Position numbers and translations under genes: made by a program. This document shows, piece by piece, positions 17,261-26,486 of a stretch of DNA of 64,000 nt. This stretch comes from Cytobacillus purgationiresistens. Its GTDB lineage: Bacteria; Bacillota; Bacilli; Bacillales; Cytobacillaceae. The notes under the pieces are model-generated. The model made no database searches and had not been told where the DNA came from. It saw only the letters and a program-made list of their open reading frames with translations. Within the stretch, counting starts at the first letter, position 1; the number at the start of each line of letters is the position of its first letter. The stretch spans positions 1 through 64,000 of the forward strand of contig NZ_JAUSUB010000016.1 in NCBI RefSeq assembly GCF_030813235.1, in the 5' to 3' direction.

Positions 17261-17281
17261 AATTGTGAAAGGTTCACAATT
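17261..17281 (+). promoter_or_regulatory. FNR/Rex-like inverted repeat upstream of ctaB
   Basis: TTGTGAA-AGG-TTCACAA (17263-17279), extended by AA/TT to 9-bp perfect arms. FNR sites are TGTGA-N6-TCACA and Bacillales Rex sites about TTGTGAA-N4-TTCACAA; this one is one base short of both. A possible -10 (TACAAT, 17307-17312) lies 36 bp on with a poor -35, consistent with an activated promoter. Confidence 0.6.
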
Positions 17282-17352
17282 AGAGATAAAATCCGATATA
17301 AAGTGTTACAATATAGTAGAAATTTAAAAAGGAAGGGAAAGTTCCTTGTGTT

Positions 17353-18282
17353 ATGGACAATGGTATCAGCATGAATAATTCAGTACAGCAAGAACGTCGA
17401 CCTGTTTCTAAGATATTAGCTGCAACAGTAAAGACAGGGATTATCAAATCTAATCTTATCCCTATGTTTGCAGGATTGACGCTCGCTTTATATACGTATG
17501 ATATCGGTATTTTTGATAAAATATCTGAAATCATCTTTGCATTTATTGGTTCCATTTTAATCATCGGCTCTGCAGGTGCCTTTAATAATCTTTATGACCG
17601 TGACATTGATGCGATTATGAATCGTACAAAGACCAGGCCAACTGTAACAGGAGAAATTTCAACTCGAGTTGCATTAACGCTTGCTATTGTCATGGGGATT
17701 TTAGGGATTGCTGCTCTTGCAATGACAACGCCGCTTGCTGCGTTGTTAGGGTTTTTAGGGTGGTTTTTTTATGTCGTCCCATATACGATGTGGACGAAAA
17801 GACGGACAATCTACAATACAGAGGTAGGAAGTATTTCCGGTGCGATGCCGCCATTAATTGGCTGGGCTGCGATCCATCCGGATATTACTCATCCAGCTGT
17901 TCTCGGTCTCTTTGTTATTCAAGTTATTTGGCAAATGCCTCACTTCTATGCCATCGCTATTCGGAAGCATGATGATTATAAAGCGGCAAATGTCCCGATG
18001 CTTCCAGTTGTTAAAGGAGTAAGAAGAACGTATATTCAAACGAATGTATATCTTGTCCTGCTCATTTTAACAAGCTTTTTATTCTGGCCGCTAAGTCCCG
18101 GCCTTACGCTTGTTGCCTTGCTTTTAAGTATCGCATGGCTGGTATTAAGCGTTTATGGTTATAAAAAAATGGAGCCGCAAAAATGGGCGAATGCCTTATT
18201 TTTCTTCTCTCTCATTCATATGATGGTACTCTTTTCAACCGTCATCATCTATTCATTGATGGGTATTATTTTTACCTTATAA
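17353..18282 (+). CDS. ctaB: Protoheme IX farnesyltransferase (heme O synthase)
   Basis: A 309-residue UbiA-family membrane prenyltransferase with about nine helices; it farnesylates heme b to heme O for the terminal oxidase. The active-site motif NNLYDRDIDAIMNRTKTRPT (about residues 75-94) and the second conserved loop YTMWTKRRTIYNTEVGS are intact. ctaB usually sits with ctaA and the cta oxidase genes; here it stands alone, so it may be a second copy. The start could also be the ATG at 17374. An FNR/Rex-like dyad upstream suggests redox or oxygen control. Confidence 0.92.
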   Translation: MDNGISMNNSVQQERRPVSKILAATVKTGIIKSNLIPMFAGLTLALYTYDIGIFDKISEIIFAFIGSILIIGSAGAFNNLYDRDIDAIMNRTKTRPTVTGEISTRVALTLAIVMGILGIAALAMTTPLAALLGFLGWFFYVVPYTMWTKRRTIYNTEVGSISGAMPPLIGWAAIHPDITHPAVLGLFVIQVIWQMPHFYAIAIRKHDDYKAANVPMLPVVKGVRRTYIQTNVYLVLLILTSFLFWPLSPGLTLVALLLSIAWLVLSVYGYKKMEPQKWANALFFFSLIHMMVLFSTVIIYSLMGIIFTL

Positions 18283-18312
18283 CGCTTCTGCTAATGCAGT
18301 AGCGTTATTTTT
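18281..18312. terminator. Bidirectional terminator between ctaB and TetR
   Basis: AACGCT-t-CTGC and GCAG-t-AGCGTT around TAAT, followed by ATTTTTTTAA. It overlaps the ctaB stop and serves the convergent TetR gene as well. Confidence 0.8.
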
Positions 18313-18916
18313 TTAATTCGTCATTATTCACTCGTTTAATATTAATGGATGCCCGGTTAGAAGTATAAGAAAGAATCGCAATGAGCTGCTCAGTCATATG
18401 TGATGGTGTATAGATGAATCCGCCTTTGACCCATTCGACAATTAATCCAAAAAGAGCATAAACATTGTAACTGGTCAGAAGGTTGGCATTGATTTGCTCA
18501 TCGATATGTTCCATGCTTATTTCATGAACAGAGAGCTGTGTTAATACATGAATGATGCGATCTTGAAATCCGGGGAGAACATTTGAATTAACGATAATCG
18601 TATAAAAATCGGAATACTCATTGACGTGCTCAAATATCTTTACAGTTGTGGTAGAAAGATCTTTAATGCTGAATTGATCAGTGAAGAGATAAGGCTCTCT
18701 ATAGGCCGTAATCAAATCTTCCATCACATCATCAATTAGCTCATCAAGCAATTCTTCCTTCGTTTGAAAATGTTTATAAAATGTTCCACGGTTTAAATCG
18801 GCCTTCGAAACAAGGTCGGTAATCGTTATTTTCTTGAAATCCTTTTCACTCATTAAAGAGATTAAGGCTTCCTTTAGAACTTTCTTAGATTTGCTGATTC
18901 TGCGATCCTTTTTCAT
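18305..18916 (-). CDS. TetR/AcrR family transcriptional regulator
   Basis: A 203-residue TetR-type protein. The HTH region ITITDLVSKADLNRGTFYKHF lies at about residues 31-51. I start it at ATG 18916 (MKKDRRISKSKK) since the frame upstream reads non-typical residues. It is divergent from the SDR gene at 19084 and is its likely repressor. Ligand unknown. Confidence 0.88.
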   Translation of the reverse strand: MKKDRRISKSKKVLKEALISLMSEKDFKKITITDLVSKADLNRGTFYKHFQTKEELLDELIDDVMEDLITAYREPYLFTDQFSIKDLSTTTVKIFEHVNEYSDFYTIIVNSNVLPGFQDRIIHVLTQLSVHEISMEHIDEQINANLLTSYNVYALFGLIVEWVKGGFIYTPSHMTEQLIAILSYTSNRASINIKRVNNDELKK

Positions 18917-19083
18917 GAATAAAACACGTCCTAAATGTCTATTATTTATTAGAAATTGCACATATTTAAACAAATTATCTATTAGTGAACAGATTGCAAA
19001 GGATTTGCATATTGTTACTCAAATTATAGAAGATTAAACTTAAATAGTACAAATGATATATTCTAATAAAGGGGATGTTGAAG

Positions 19084-19845
19084 ATGAAATTACAAGATAA
19101 AGTAGCAGTCGTAACAGGTGCTGCATCAGGCATGGGGAAAGCCATCGCAGAATTATATGCAAAAGAAGGCGCAAAAGTAATTGTTGCTGACTTAAACATA
19201 GAAGGTGCAGAACAAGTTGCAGAATGCATCAAGGGTGAAGGCGGAACTGCAAAGGCAGTGAAAGTAAACGTCGCTAAGCTTGAAGATATTGAAGCAATGA
19301 TTGATACAGCTGTAAGCGAATATGGAACATTAGATATTCTTGTTAATAACGCTGGCATCATGGATGCTTTTGAACCAGTCGGTGATATTACAGATGAAAA
19401 GTGGGACCTTATTTTTGATATCAATACAAAAGGGGTAATGCGTGCGACGCGCAAAGCATTGCCTATTTTCTTAGAAAAAGGTAAAGGCGTTATTGTAAAT
19501 ACTGCTTCAACAGGCGGATTAAATGGAGCACATGCGGGAGCAGCATACGGGGCATCTAAGCATGCGGTAGTCGGACTGACAAAAAACACTGGCTTCATGT
19601 ATGCTAAAGAAGGCATTCGCTGCAATGCAATTGCACCAGGCGGAGTAGCAACTAATATTGGGTCAGCTTTGAAAAACATCAATCAATTCGGAGCAAGCCG
19701 TACCCAATTGGCTCAAGCAGTTATGCCGCGTACAGGTACATCAGAAGAAATCGCGCAAGTTGCGCTTTTCCTTGCATCTGACGAATCAAGCTTTGTTAAT
19801 GGAACAGTGATTACTGCAGATGCTGGCTGGACAGCAGCATTTTAA
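19084..19845 (+). CDS. SDR family oxidoreductase
   Basis: A 253-residue classical SDR: cofactor loop GAASGMGKAIA, NNAGIMD, catalytic Ser in NTASTGG and YGASK near residue 155; VADLN after strand 2 suggests NAD(H). AAAGGGG touches the ATG at 19075 but is 9 bp from ATG 19084, so the latter is chosen. It is divergent from a TetR regulator, mirroring the pair at 10.3-11.9 kb. Confidence 0.9.
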   Translation: MKLQDKVAVVTGAASGMGKAIAELYAKEGAKVIVADLNIEGAEQVAECIKGEGGTAKAVKVNVAKLEDIEAMIDTAVSEYGTLDILVNNAGIMDAFEPVGDITDEKWDLIFDINTKGVMRATRKALPIFLEKGKGVIVNTASTGGLNGAHAGAAYGASKHAVVGLTKNTGFMYAKEGIRCNAIAPGGVATNIGSALKNINQFGASRTQLAQAVMPRTGTSEEIAQVALFLASDESSFVNGTVITADAGWTAAF

Positions 19846-19861
19846 TCAACATCGTTTTTTG

Positions 19862-19895
19862 AGCACCTTCTCCTTTTTGGAAAAGGTGCTTTTTA
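19862..19895 (+). terminator. Terminator after SDR
   Basis: AGCACCTT and AAGGTGCT around a 13-nt loop, then TTTTATTT. Confidence 0.85.
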
Positions 19896-20001
19896 TTTCT
19901 TAAATTATACTACTGGCCAATAAACGCTCTTGAAGTGACTAAAAAAAGAATAAAAGTGACTAATACACTTCCAATAGAAATTAGTAATAGCTATTTCCCC
20001 A

Positions 20002-20032
20002 TTGACTCTCCCCTTAGAGGAGCTTTTACACT
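20002..20032 (+). promoter_or_regulatory. MerR-type promoter (19-bp spacer)
   Basis: TTGACT (20002-20007) and TACACT (20027-20032) are 19 bp apart, the overlong spacing that MerR-family activators correct by twisting DNA. The spacer holds the partial dyad CTCCCCTTAGAGGAG. The downstream operon encodes a MerR regulator as its third gene, so autoregulation is likely. Confidence 0.85.
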
Positions 20033-20065
20033 GTTAAAGTTCGACTAAAAAAGGGGGAATGTGAA

Positions 20066-20785
20066 ATGAAATATGCAATTGAAGTTTCTGGTTTGACTAA
20101 AACCTTTGGCGCAACGACGGCAGTTCAACATTTGAGCCTTCGTGTCAAAAAGGGCAGCATTTTTGGTCTTCTCGGTCATAATGGTGCAGGCAAATCCACC
20201 ACAATCGATTGCATCCTTGGCACGCAGAAACCAAGTCAGGGTGCTATAAAAATACTGGGCATGGACCCCAGCAAAGATAGGAAGCAGCTTTTTCAGAACG
20301 TGGGCGTGCAGTTTCAGGAGAGTGCTTTTCAAAAGGGGCTGAAGGTGAAGGAAATCTGTGAAATTACACACTCGCTTTACAAAAACCCGCTTGATTGGAA
20401 AGAAAAGCTTGAGATGTTCGGTCTATCACATCGTCTGAAAGTAAAGGTGTCCGAGTTATCAGGTGGAGAAAGGCAAAAGCTTTGTATTCTGTTAGCGATG
20501 ATGGGACAGCCAGATGTGATCTTTCTTGATGAGCTGACAACAGGACTTGATCCGTTGGCGAGAAGAGAGGTCTGGAGCACACTGCAAAACCTGAAGGATC
20601 TGGGCGTAACCATTTTCTTGACTTCGCATTTTATGGACGAGGTCGAAAATCTTTGTGATGAAATTCTCGTTTTAAAAAATGGACAAACATTAATTTCTGG
20701 TACAGTACCTGAAGTGATTGCATACAGCGGCGGAAAAAACATGGACGATGCATTTATCAAATTGATTGAGGGGGAATTTGAATGA
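20066..20785 (+). CDS. ABC transporter ATP-binding protein
   Basis: A 239-residue ABC ATPase. Walker A is GHNGAGKST (about residue 36), the signature LSGGERQKL (near 130) and Walker B VIFLDELTTGLDP (near 150). It overlaps the permease gene by 4 bp (ATGA). With its ABC-2-type permease and a MerR/GyrI-domain regulator, it is probably a drug-exporting system. A single NBD implies a homodimer. Confidence 0.92.
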   Translation: MKYAIEVSGLTKTFGATTAVQHLSLRVKKGSIFGLLGHNGAGKSTTIDCILGTQKPSQGAIKILGMDPSKDRKQLFQNVGVQFQESAFQKGLKVKEICEITHSLYKNPLDWKEKLEMFGLSHRLKVKVSELSGGERQKLCILLAMMGQPDVIFLDELTTGLDPLARREVWSTLQNLKDLGVTIFLTSHFMDEVENLCDEILVLKNGQTLISGTVPEVIAYSGGKNMDDAFIKLIEGEFE

Positions 20786-21498
20786 ACACATTTTGGTTAC
20801 TATATAAAGCAGAAATTAAACTTTCCTTCCGGGAAATGTCTTCGGTCATCTTTGGATTGATTCTTCCTGCGGGCTTGATGGCTTTGATGGGACTATTTGC
20901 AAACAATAACGAAGAACTGAATCTCTCTTTTGCGGCGATTGCTACAATTGGTCTATGTGCAACCGGACTGATGAGCCTTCCGTTGTCACTCTCATCGTAC
21001 AGGGAGCAAAAGGTGCTAAAGCGGTATAAAGTTACACCGATTAGTCCGATGAATCTGCTTTTTGCCCATGTGAGCTATTGTTTTTCTTTAAGCATTTTTT
21101 CTATGACGATGGTTTATGCAGTTGCAAGATTCGGTTTTGGGATGACGCTCATCGGCTCTCCATGGAAATTCACCGCTGGTTATTTACTTGTCATGGTAGC
21201 GATTCATAGCGTCGGCCTTATGATCGCCAGTCTTTCTCCAAGTGAAAAAACGACCGGAGCTATCAGCAGCGCACTTTACTTTCCAATGTTTCTGCTTTCA
21301 GGTGCGACGATTCCATTTGAAATCATGCCCAACTTTTTGCAAGCAATCGTAAAGGTTTTACCACTGACCCATGGTATCGAATTACTAAAGGGTATCTCGC
21401 TCGATCAATTATCAAATCTCACATTCAGCATCTCTTTACTCGCTCTCACCACTATGATCGGCCTCTTCATTTCAATAAAATTCTTTAAATGGGAATAA
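20782..21498 (+). CDS. ABC-2 type transporter permease
   Basis: A 238-residue membrane protein with six hydrophobic helices, typical of ABC-2 exporter subunits; GLMIASLSPSEKTTGAISS and PMFLLSGATIPFEIMP are the conserved late region. Translationally coupled to the ATPase gene. A short inverted repeat (AAAGGgAGCAG/CTGCTtCCTTT, 21501-21526) separates it from merR and could attenuate. Confidence 0.88.
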   Translation: MNTFWLLYKAEIKLSFREMSSVIFGLILPAGLMALMGLFANNNEELNLSFAAIATIGLCATGLMSLPLSLSSYREQKVLKRYKVTPISPMNLLFAHVSYCFSLSIFSMTMVYAVARFGFGMTLIGSPWKFTAGYLLVMVAIHSVGLMIASLSPSEKTTGAISSALYFPMFLLSGATIPFEIMPNFLQAIVKVLPLTHGIELLKGISLDQLSNLTFSISLLALTTMIGLFISIKFFKWE

Positions 21499-21544
21499 AT
21501 AAAGGGAGCAGGACACTGCTTCCTTTATGAAAGGAGAATCATCT

Positions 21545-22363
21545 ATGTATTCAATTGGTATTTTTTCAAAAATGAACAGAGTGACTGTAAAGACATTGCG
21601 TTATTACGATAAAATGGGAATTTTAAAGCCTGCCCATATAGATTCTGAAACAGGTTATCGCTATTATTCTTCCGCTCAGATTGTGATATTGCATGAAGTA
21701 ATGGGGCTAAGGCAAATGGAGTTTACAATCGCAGAAGTTAAGCATGCACTAGAAACCAAATCTGCCCATCAAATGATTGAACAGAAAAAGATAGAGCTGC
21801 TAAATGACCTTTCCAAAATCAAGCAGAGCCTTGCTCAAGCAGATTATTATCTGACAAAAAAAGAAAAAGCTCCTCAAGTGTTTATCAAAAGCCTTCCTAA
21901 GGTAATCGTTGCCTCTACAAGATGTGTTATCCCTGATTATGATGGGTTATTTGAAGTCGTCCCTAAAATGGGGGAGAAGATGCTAGTAGCGGGCTGTGAG
22001 GTTGATCCAATCGAATATTGCTTCCAAATGATTCATGATGGCAATTATAAGGAAGAAAATATGGATGTAGAGATTTGTGAAGCGGTGACAGAGCTAAAGG
22101 AAAGCAGCGGTAGCTTGATCTTTAAAGTGATAGAGGAAGTGCCTCTTGCAGCTTGCCTTCTCCATCGAGGTCCATATAATTCGATTGGTGAAACCTATGC
22201 ATCCCTATTTGACTGGCTTAACCACAACCCTTATGAACTTGCAGACACACCAAGAGAAGCAGTGATTGATGGAATCTGGAATCAGCAAGACCCAGGAGAT
22301 TGGTTAACTGAAGTACAGTTTCCGATAAAAGAGAGTGAATCATTTGGTAAAATAGTACAGTAG
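21545..22363 (+). CDS. MerR family regulator with GyrI-like ligand domain
   Basis: A 272-residue BmrR/BltR-type regulator. The N-terminal HTH (VTVKTLRYYDKMGILKPA, YRYYSSAQ) is followed by a coiled-coil linker and a C-terminal GyrI-like small-molecule-binding domain from about residue 120. It is chosen to start at ATG 21545, 7 bp after AAAGGAG. As the last gene of the ABC exporter operon under a MerR-type promoter, it most likely senses the exported drug. Confidence 0.88.
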   Translation: MYSIGIFSKMNRVTVKTLRYYDKMGILKPAHIDSETGYRYYSSAQIVILHEVMGLRQMEFTIAEVKHALETKSAHQMIEQKKIELLNDLSKIKQSLAQADYYLTKKEKAPQVFIKSLPKVIVASTRCVIPDYDGLFEVVPKMGEKMLVAGCEVDPIEYCFQMIHDGNYKEENMDVEICEAVTELKESSGSLIFKVIEEVPLAACLLHRGPYNSIGETYASLFDWLNHNPYELADTPREAVIDGIWNQQDPGDWLTEVQFPIKESESFGKIVQ

Positions 22364-22386
22364 ACCATCAAAGAGGAGGTTAATGT

Positions 22387-22950
22387 ATGATTACCAATCT
22401 ATCGGGAATTACCATTCAGTCTTACAATCCACAGTGGGAAGAGACTTTTCATGAATTAAAAACCATAATTAAAGCTCACATAACCGAAGAGATTCTGACG
22501 ATAGAGCATGTTGGCAGCACATCGGTTCGTGGCTTAGGAGCGAAACCGATCATTGATTTAGATGTTGTGATAGAAGAGCGAAGCAAGCTGGAAAATGTAA
22601 TCCAAGGGCTAGAAAAACTTGGCTATATTCATCAAGGAGATTTTGGAATCAAGGGAAGAGAAGCTTTTGCGCGGCAGGATGATAAAGTCCCTTGGACAGG
22701 TCAAAAAATTTGGCAGGCACATCATTTGTACGTTGTAACAATAGATAATGAAGAGCTGAAGAGACATCTGCAATTCCGCAACTACTTAAGAAATTACCCC
22801 GAAGCTGTACAAGAATATGAGCTATTAAAAATTTATTTAGCCAAAACTTGTCAAACCCGAGAAGCATATACAGAAGCGAAGTCTGCGTTTATACTAAATA
22901 TTTTACAACTTGCGAGAGAAGAATTAAGAGAGAATAATCATGAACTTTGA
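22387..22950 (+). CDS. GrpB family nucleotidyltransferase-like protein
   Basis: A 187-residue UPF0157/GrpB protein related to the nucleotidyltransferase fold. The signature EHVGSTSVRGLGAKPIIDLDVVIEE lies at about residues 40-64. GAGGAGG precedes the ATG. Biochemical role of the family is not established. It overlaps the next, broken gene by 11 bp. Confidence 0.85.
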   Translation: MITNLSGITIQSYNPQWEETFHELKTIIKAHITEEILTIEHVGSTSVRGLGAKPIIDLDVVIEERSKLENVIQGLEKLGYIHQGDFGIKGREAFARQDDKVPWTGQKIWQAHHLYVVTIDNEELKRHLQFRNYLRNYPEAVQEYELLKIYLAKTCQTREAYTEAKSAFILNILQLAREELRENNHEL

Positions 22951-23542
22951 CAAAAGTGAGACTTGGTTTGGTGGATATTATGAACTTTCAATCGAATTTT
23001 ATCCAACTGGAGATAACGAAAGGATTAATCAAGCTTTAACAGCTCTTTGCTCCAACTCCCACTTAAACGGATTATGGATGGAGAAGACCTTTCATCAGAA
23101 GGATATGATTGTGCCACCCATCTTAATAGAAGATAATAGTGTGCAGCAATTTTACGTTATCCTCACCACTGCAGGAGGAATCAAAGTTCCTGGCATGATT
23201 AGTATCATAAGAATATCTGGAGAATCTGACTGGTTAGATTTATCTATTCCATTGAGGGTTTTAGAATTGATTTATCCAGTAAAATATCCACTTTTAGTAG
23301 AGTTGAATCCATGGCTAAAGGAAATTCATGACCTTTAAATTTTTTTAGCGGATTTTCTCTATGCTAACGCACCATTTGATTTTGCTATGATTGGAGAAGA
23401 AATTTCCGGTTATATAAGTAAAAACAATCTAACTGTTGAAATCGTTGAAGATATCCTCTGTTTACTTCCCGCCCCATTATGTGATGCTTTAGGGGTTATA
23501 AAAAAGGGAAGAAAGCTATCTAATCATTTATCTGTTTTTTGA
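22940..23542 (+). pseudogene. Unknown gene interrupted by an in-frame stop
   Basis: From ATG 22940 the frame gives 132 residues ending HDL at TAA 23336-23338; the same frame then continues open for 67 codons (ADFLYANAPFDFAMIGEE..., ending KLSNHLSVF) to 23542. The stop sits among T/A runs (CCTTTAAATTTTTTTAG), suggesting a length change there. The continuing coding character argues that the original protein was about 200 residues. Family not recognised. Confidence 0.6.
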
Positions 23543-23591
23543 AAAAATTATGGTAAAATAGATATAAATAGAGTAAAAGGATGGGATTCAT

Positions 23592-23648
23592 ATGAAAAAC
23601 GCAAATAACAATCAAATCAAAGTAACGGAAGAAAAGATTGCCAACTAG
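23592..23648 (+). other. Possible 18-aa mini-ORF
   Basis: AAAAGGATGGG precedes an 18-codon frame (MKNANNNQIKVTEEKIAN) 50 bp ahead of the methyltransferase gene. It may be a leader peptide or the stub of a lost gene; nothing distinguishes these. Confidence 0.25.
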
Positions 23649-23697
23649 TGAGTTGAATTATGAATGCTCACCATAGTGGCAAATAGAGGAGCGTTCT

Positions 23698-24317
23698 ATG
23701 TTAAATAAACAAGGTTTTAATTTATGGGCAAATAACTATGATTATACAGTGCAATTAAGCGAAGAGGGTCAATCCTATCCTTTTGCAGGTTATAAAGACA
23801 TTTTAAATAAAGTGTTTAATGAAGCAATGCAGCAACATCCATCGACCATATTAGATATTGGATTTGGCACGGGGGTGTTAACAAGCAAATTATATGAAAG
23901 TGGTCATACAATCGACGGGATAGATTTTTCCTCGGAGATGATTGCTTTGGCTCAGAAGAAAATGCCCAAAGCCAATTTAATAGAGTGGGATATTTCTATG
24001 GGTGTATCTGATGAAATCAAGGGTAAACGGTATGACAGGAAATCATAAGTACTTATGCATTACATCATTTATCAGATGAAGAAAAGATTCCTTTTATTGA
24101 AAATTTGCTAGCTCTTCTAACAGATCAGGGGAAAGTCATCATTGGTGATATTGCCTTTCAAACAAGGGCAGATCTTGAAGCGTGTAAACAAAAAAGTATA
24201 GACGATTGGGATCACGCTGAGTTTTACTTTGTATTTGAAGAAATTCAACCGGTTTTAGAAAAAGCATGCCAATGTGTGTCCTATTTCGCATTGCGGCGGG
24301 GTACTATTGATTTCTAA
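23698..24317 (+). pseudogene. SAM-dependent methyltransferase, frameshifted
   Basis: A class I methyltransferase of about 205 residues over two frames. The first part holds the SAM site ILDIGFGTGVLTSKLYESG and ends at KGKRYDRK; homology resumes one frame over with IISTYALHHLSDEEK to the stop at 24317. One missing A in GGAAATC (24039-24044) explains it. With a single homopolymer lesion, sequence error is possible. Confidence 0.8.
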
Positions 24318-24333
24318 ACAATGAAGGCAGAAC

Positions 24334-24369
24334 AGCACGGCATCAAAGCCAATTTGAACCGTGCTTTTT
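24334..24369 (+). terminator. Terminator after methyltransferase
   Basis: AGCACGG and CCGTGCT around an 18-nt loop, then TTTTATCTTTT. Confidence 0.75.
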
Positions 24370-24484
24370 ATCTTTTATAAAAATTACTTATGGAAAAATA
24401 TAAAAAAATCAACATTTACTTATCATTGAATCACCCATAAAATGTTATTGAATGGGTAACTTATGCAAAGAAAGGAAGGATTCA

Positions 24485-24862
24485 ATGTCTTTTCAATTTA
24501 AAGCAATTGATCATATTCAGCTTGCTGCACCAAAAGGGTGTGAAGATTCAGCAAGAGCATTTTTTGGTGGAGTGTTAGGTTTAGAAGAAATCGAGAAGCC
24601 GGAAGAATTGCGCAAACGTGGCGGTGTCTGGTTTGGGTTTGGGAAATATCAAATTCATATCGGCATTGAGGAGCCATTCTCTCCGGCGAAAAAAGCACAT
24701 CCTGCGTTTGAAATAGAGAACATTAACGAGTTAAAGAGCCATCTTTCTGAGAAGGGAATTCATTTTATAGAGGATGATTTGCTGCCAGGTGCAAAAAGAT
24801 GTTTTGTTTCTGATCCTTTTGGAAATCGCATTGAATTACTGGAATGGACGGATAAAAAGTAA
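24485..24862 (+). CDS. VOC family (glyoxalase-like) protein
   Basis: A 125-residue vicinal-oxygen-chelate protein with two beta-alpha-beta-beta-beta modules: IDHIQLAAPKG at the start and CFVSDPFGNRIELLEW at the end, where His and Glu are candidate metal ligands. The ATG follows AAGGAAGG by 7 bp. Could be a dioxygenase, lyase or thiol transferase; substrate unknown. Confidence 0.85.
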   Translation: MSFQFKAIDHIQLAAPKGCEDSARAFFGGVLGLEEIEKPEELRKRGGVWFGFGKYQIHIGIEEPFSPAKKAHPAFEIENINELKSHLSEKGIHFIEDDLLPGAKRCFVSDPFGNRIELLEWTDKK

Positions 24863-24957
24863 AAGAAACATCACATCATAATCATTGTAGAATAATATAA
24901 AAAGGACAAACCTTATCTTGAACAAAAGTGCAATCAAATGAAAAAAGGAGACAGATT

Positions 24958-25950
24958 GTGAAATCAGCATGTGTAAAATACTATGAATTTGGTCATCCGA
25001 AAGATGTTCTGATGGTGGAAAGTGAAAATAAGCTGTTGCCTAGAGACTATGAAGTTCTTGTGCGAATGCGGATGCGTCCGATTAATCCATCTGATTTAAT
25101 TCCAGTCAGAGGGTCTTATGCACACCGAATTACTTTGCCTGCAGTTCCTGGTTATGAGGGGGTTGGCGTTGTCGAAGAGGTTGGCCGTCATGTATCAAAA
25201 GATCTGATTGGAAAAAGGGTGCTTCCTCTCCGCGGTGAAGGAACATGGCAGGAGCTAGTCAAGACCTCCGCTTCATTTGTTGTTCCAATTCCTGATTCAG
25301 TCGATGAATATACTGCTTCTCAGATGTACATTAATCCAATTACCGCCTGGGTGACATGTACAGAGGTGTTGAATTTAAAAGCGGGGGATTATTTGCTCGT
25401 TAATGCATGTGGCTCGGCTATTGGTCGCATATATGCACAATTGGCAAAAATCATTGGCTACCATCTCATTGCTGTTGTGCGAAACGAAGGCTATACTGAT
25501 GAATTACTTCAGCTTGGGGCATCACATGTGATCAATACAACAGAACAGCCATTGGGTGATACAGTGATGGAGTTGACGCGAGGTCACGGAGTGTATGCAG
25601 CAATCGATTCCATTGGTGGAGATGATGGGAATAAGCTAGCTAATTGTGTTCAATCATCAGGGAACTTTTTAACTATTGGACTTTTATCTGGCATTCAAGT
25701 AGATTGGAAAGAAATTTCTAGTAGAGTAAATGCAAAGCTCTTTCATTTAAGGCACTGGAATAAAAATACATCTATAAGAAATTGGCATAAAACATTTGAT
25801 CGGATCATCGAGCTTGTAGAAAGACAGAAACTTGTATTAATGAACGAATCTTCTACTTATGATTTGGAGCACATAAAGGAAGCGGTTCTAGCAGTAGAAA
25901 CAATAAAAGGGAACCAGGGAAAAATTTTTTTAACAAGTAATTTGCGATAA
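24958..25950 (+). CDS. Zinc-free MDR reductase (enoyl reductase-like)
   Basis: A 330-residue medium-chain reductase resembling mitochondrial-type 2-enoyl-thioester reductases: RPINPSDLIPVRGSY and PAVPGYEGVGVVEEVG near the N-terminus, NACGSAIGRIYAQLAK as the nucleotide loop. GTG 24958 follows AAAAAAGGAG by 6-7 bp and gives the expected N-terminus. It lacks zinc ligands. It is the only intact gene in a run of decayed ones. Confidence 0.85.
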   Translation: MKSACVKYYEFGHPKDVLMVESENKLLPRDYEVLVRMRMRPINPSDLIPVRGSYAHRITLPAVPGYEGVGVVEEVGRHVSKDLIGKRVLPLRGEGTWQELVKTSASFVVPIPDSVDEYTASQMYINPITAWVTCTEVLNLKAGDYLLVNACGSAIGRIYAQLAKIIGYHLIAVVRNEGYTDELLQLGASHVINTTEQPLGDTVMELTRGHGVYAAIDSIGGDDGNKLANCVQSSGNFLTIGLLSGIQVDWKEISSRVNAKLFHLRHWNKNTSIRNWHKTFDRIIELVERQKLVLMNESSTYDLEHIKEAVLAVETIKGNQGKIFLTSNLR

Positions 25951-25983
25951 AGATAAAGTTTCTTATAGGGAGGAACTTATTGC

Positions 25984-26452
25984 ATGACTGTTCACCATTA
26001 TATTGCCAGCCCTTGGCCATTACCGATAAGGGGAGAATACATATGATATAAGAGAAAGAAAAAGATGAAATTCGCCGTTTGCTGACGTATTAAATGAAAC
26101 GACGATTGGATTCTTGGAGGTGGACCTGTTTTTTACGGCGATTTAACAGAATTTTGCACAACCCTATGTGTATGGTTTATCCAATAGCAGCGATGACCGT
26201 GCAAAATAACGCTATTTATTATATAGTAAATTATTTCATCAAAGGAGAGTTCCTCGAGTTGTATTCCTGCTTAGATGGGGATGAGCAACAGGCTAGAGAT
26301 AGTGATATTGATACAGTCATAGATTTTACAGTCAATGACAATTGTCAATTTACCATTACAAAAAAACCAATTCCTCTGATATTGAAGCATCCCTCCATTT
26401 GGAAAATCAGAAGTATATTAAAATTGCGAAATATCATTTTTTTCCAAATTAG
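25984..26452 (+). pseudogene. Decayed gene of unknown family
   Basis: GGGAGG and ATG 25984 open a frame MTVHHYIASPWPLPIRG; coding-like segments then jump frames: NETTIGFLEVDLFFTAI, then a stop, QNFAQPYVYGLSNSSDDRAK, ELYSCLDGDEQQARDSDIDTV and SDIEASLHLENQKYIKIAKYHFFPN ending at TAG 26450. At least one stop and two shifts, one at a run of seven A near 26360. The original protein was about 155 residues; I cannot name it. Confidence 0.6.
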
Positions 26453-26486
26453 ATTATTATTATATTTAAAATATAGCGAGGTTGAG

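Noticed and set aside
26094-26486. Start of a 211-codon frame joining two unrelated coding segments
   Set aside because: It is an accidental read-through: the first half is the wrong frame of a decayed gene; the real second gene starts at 26487.
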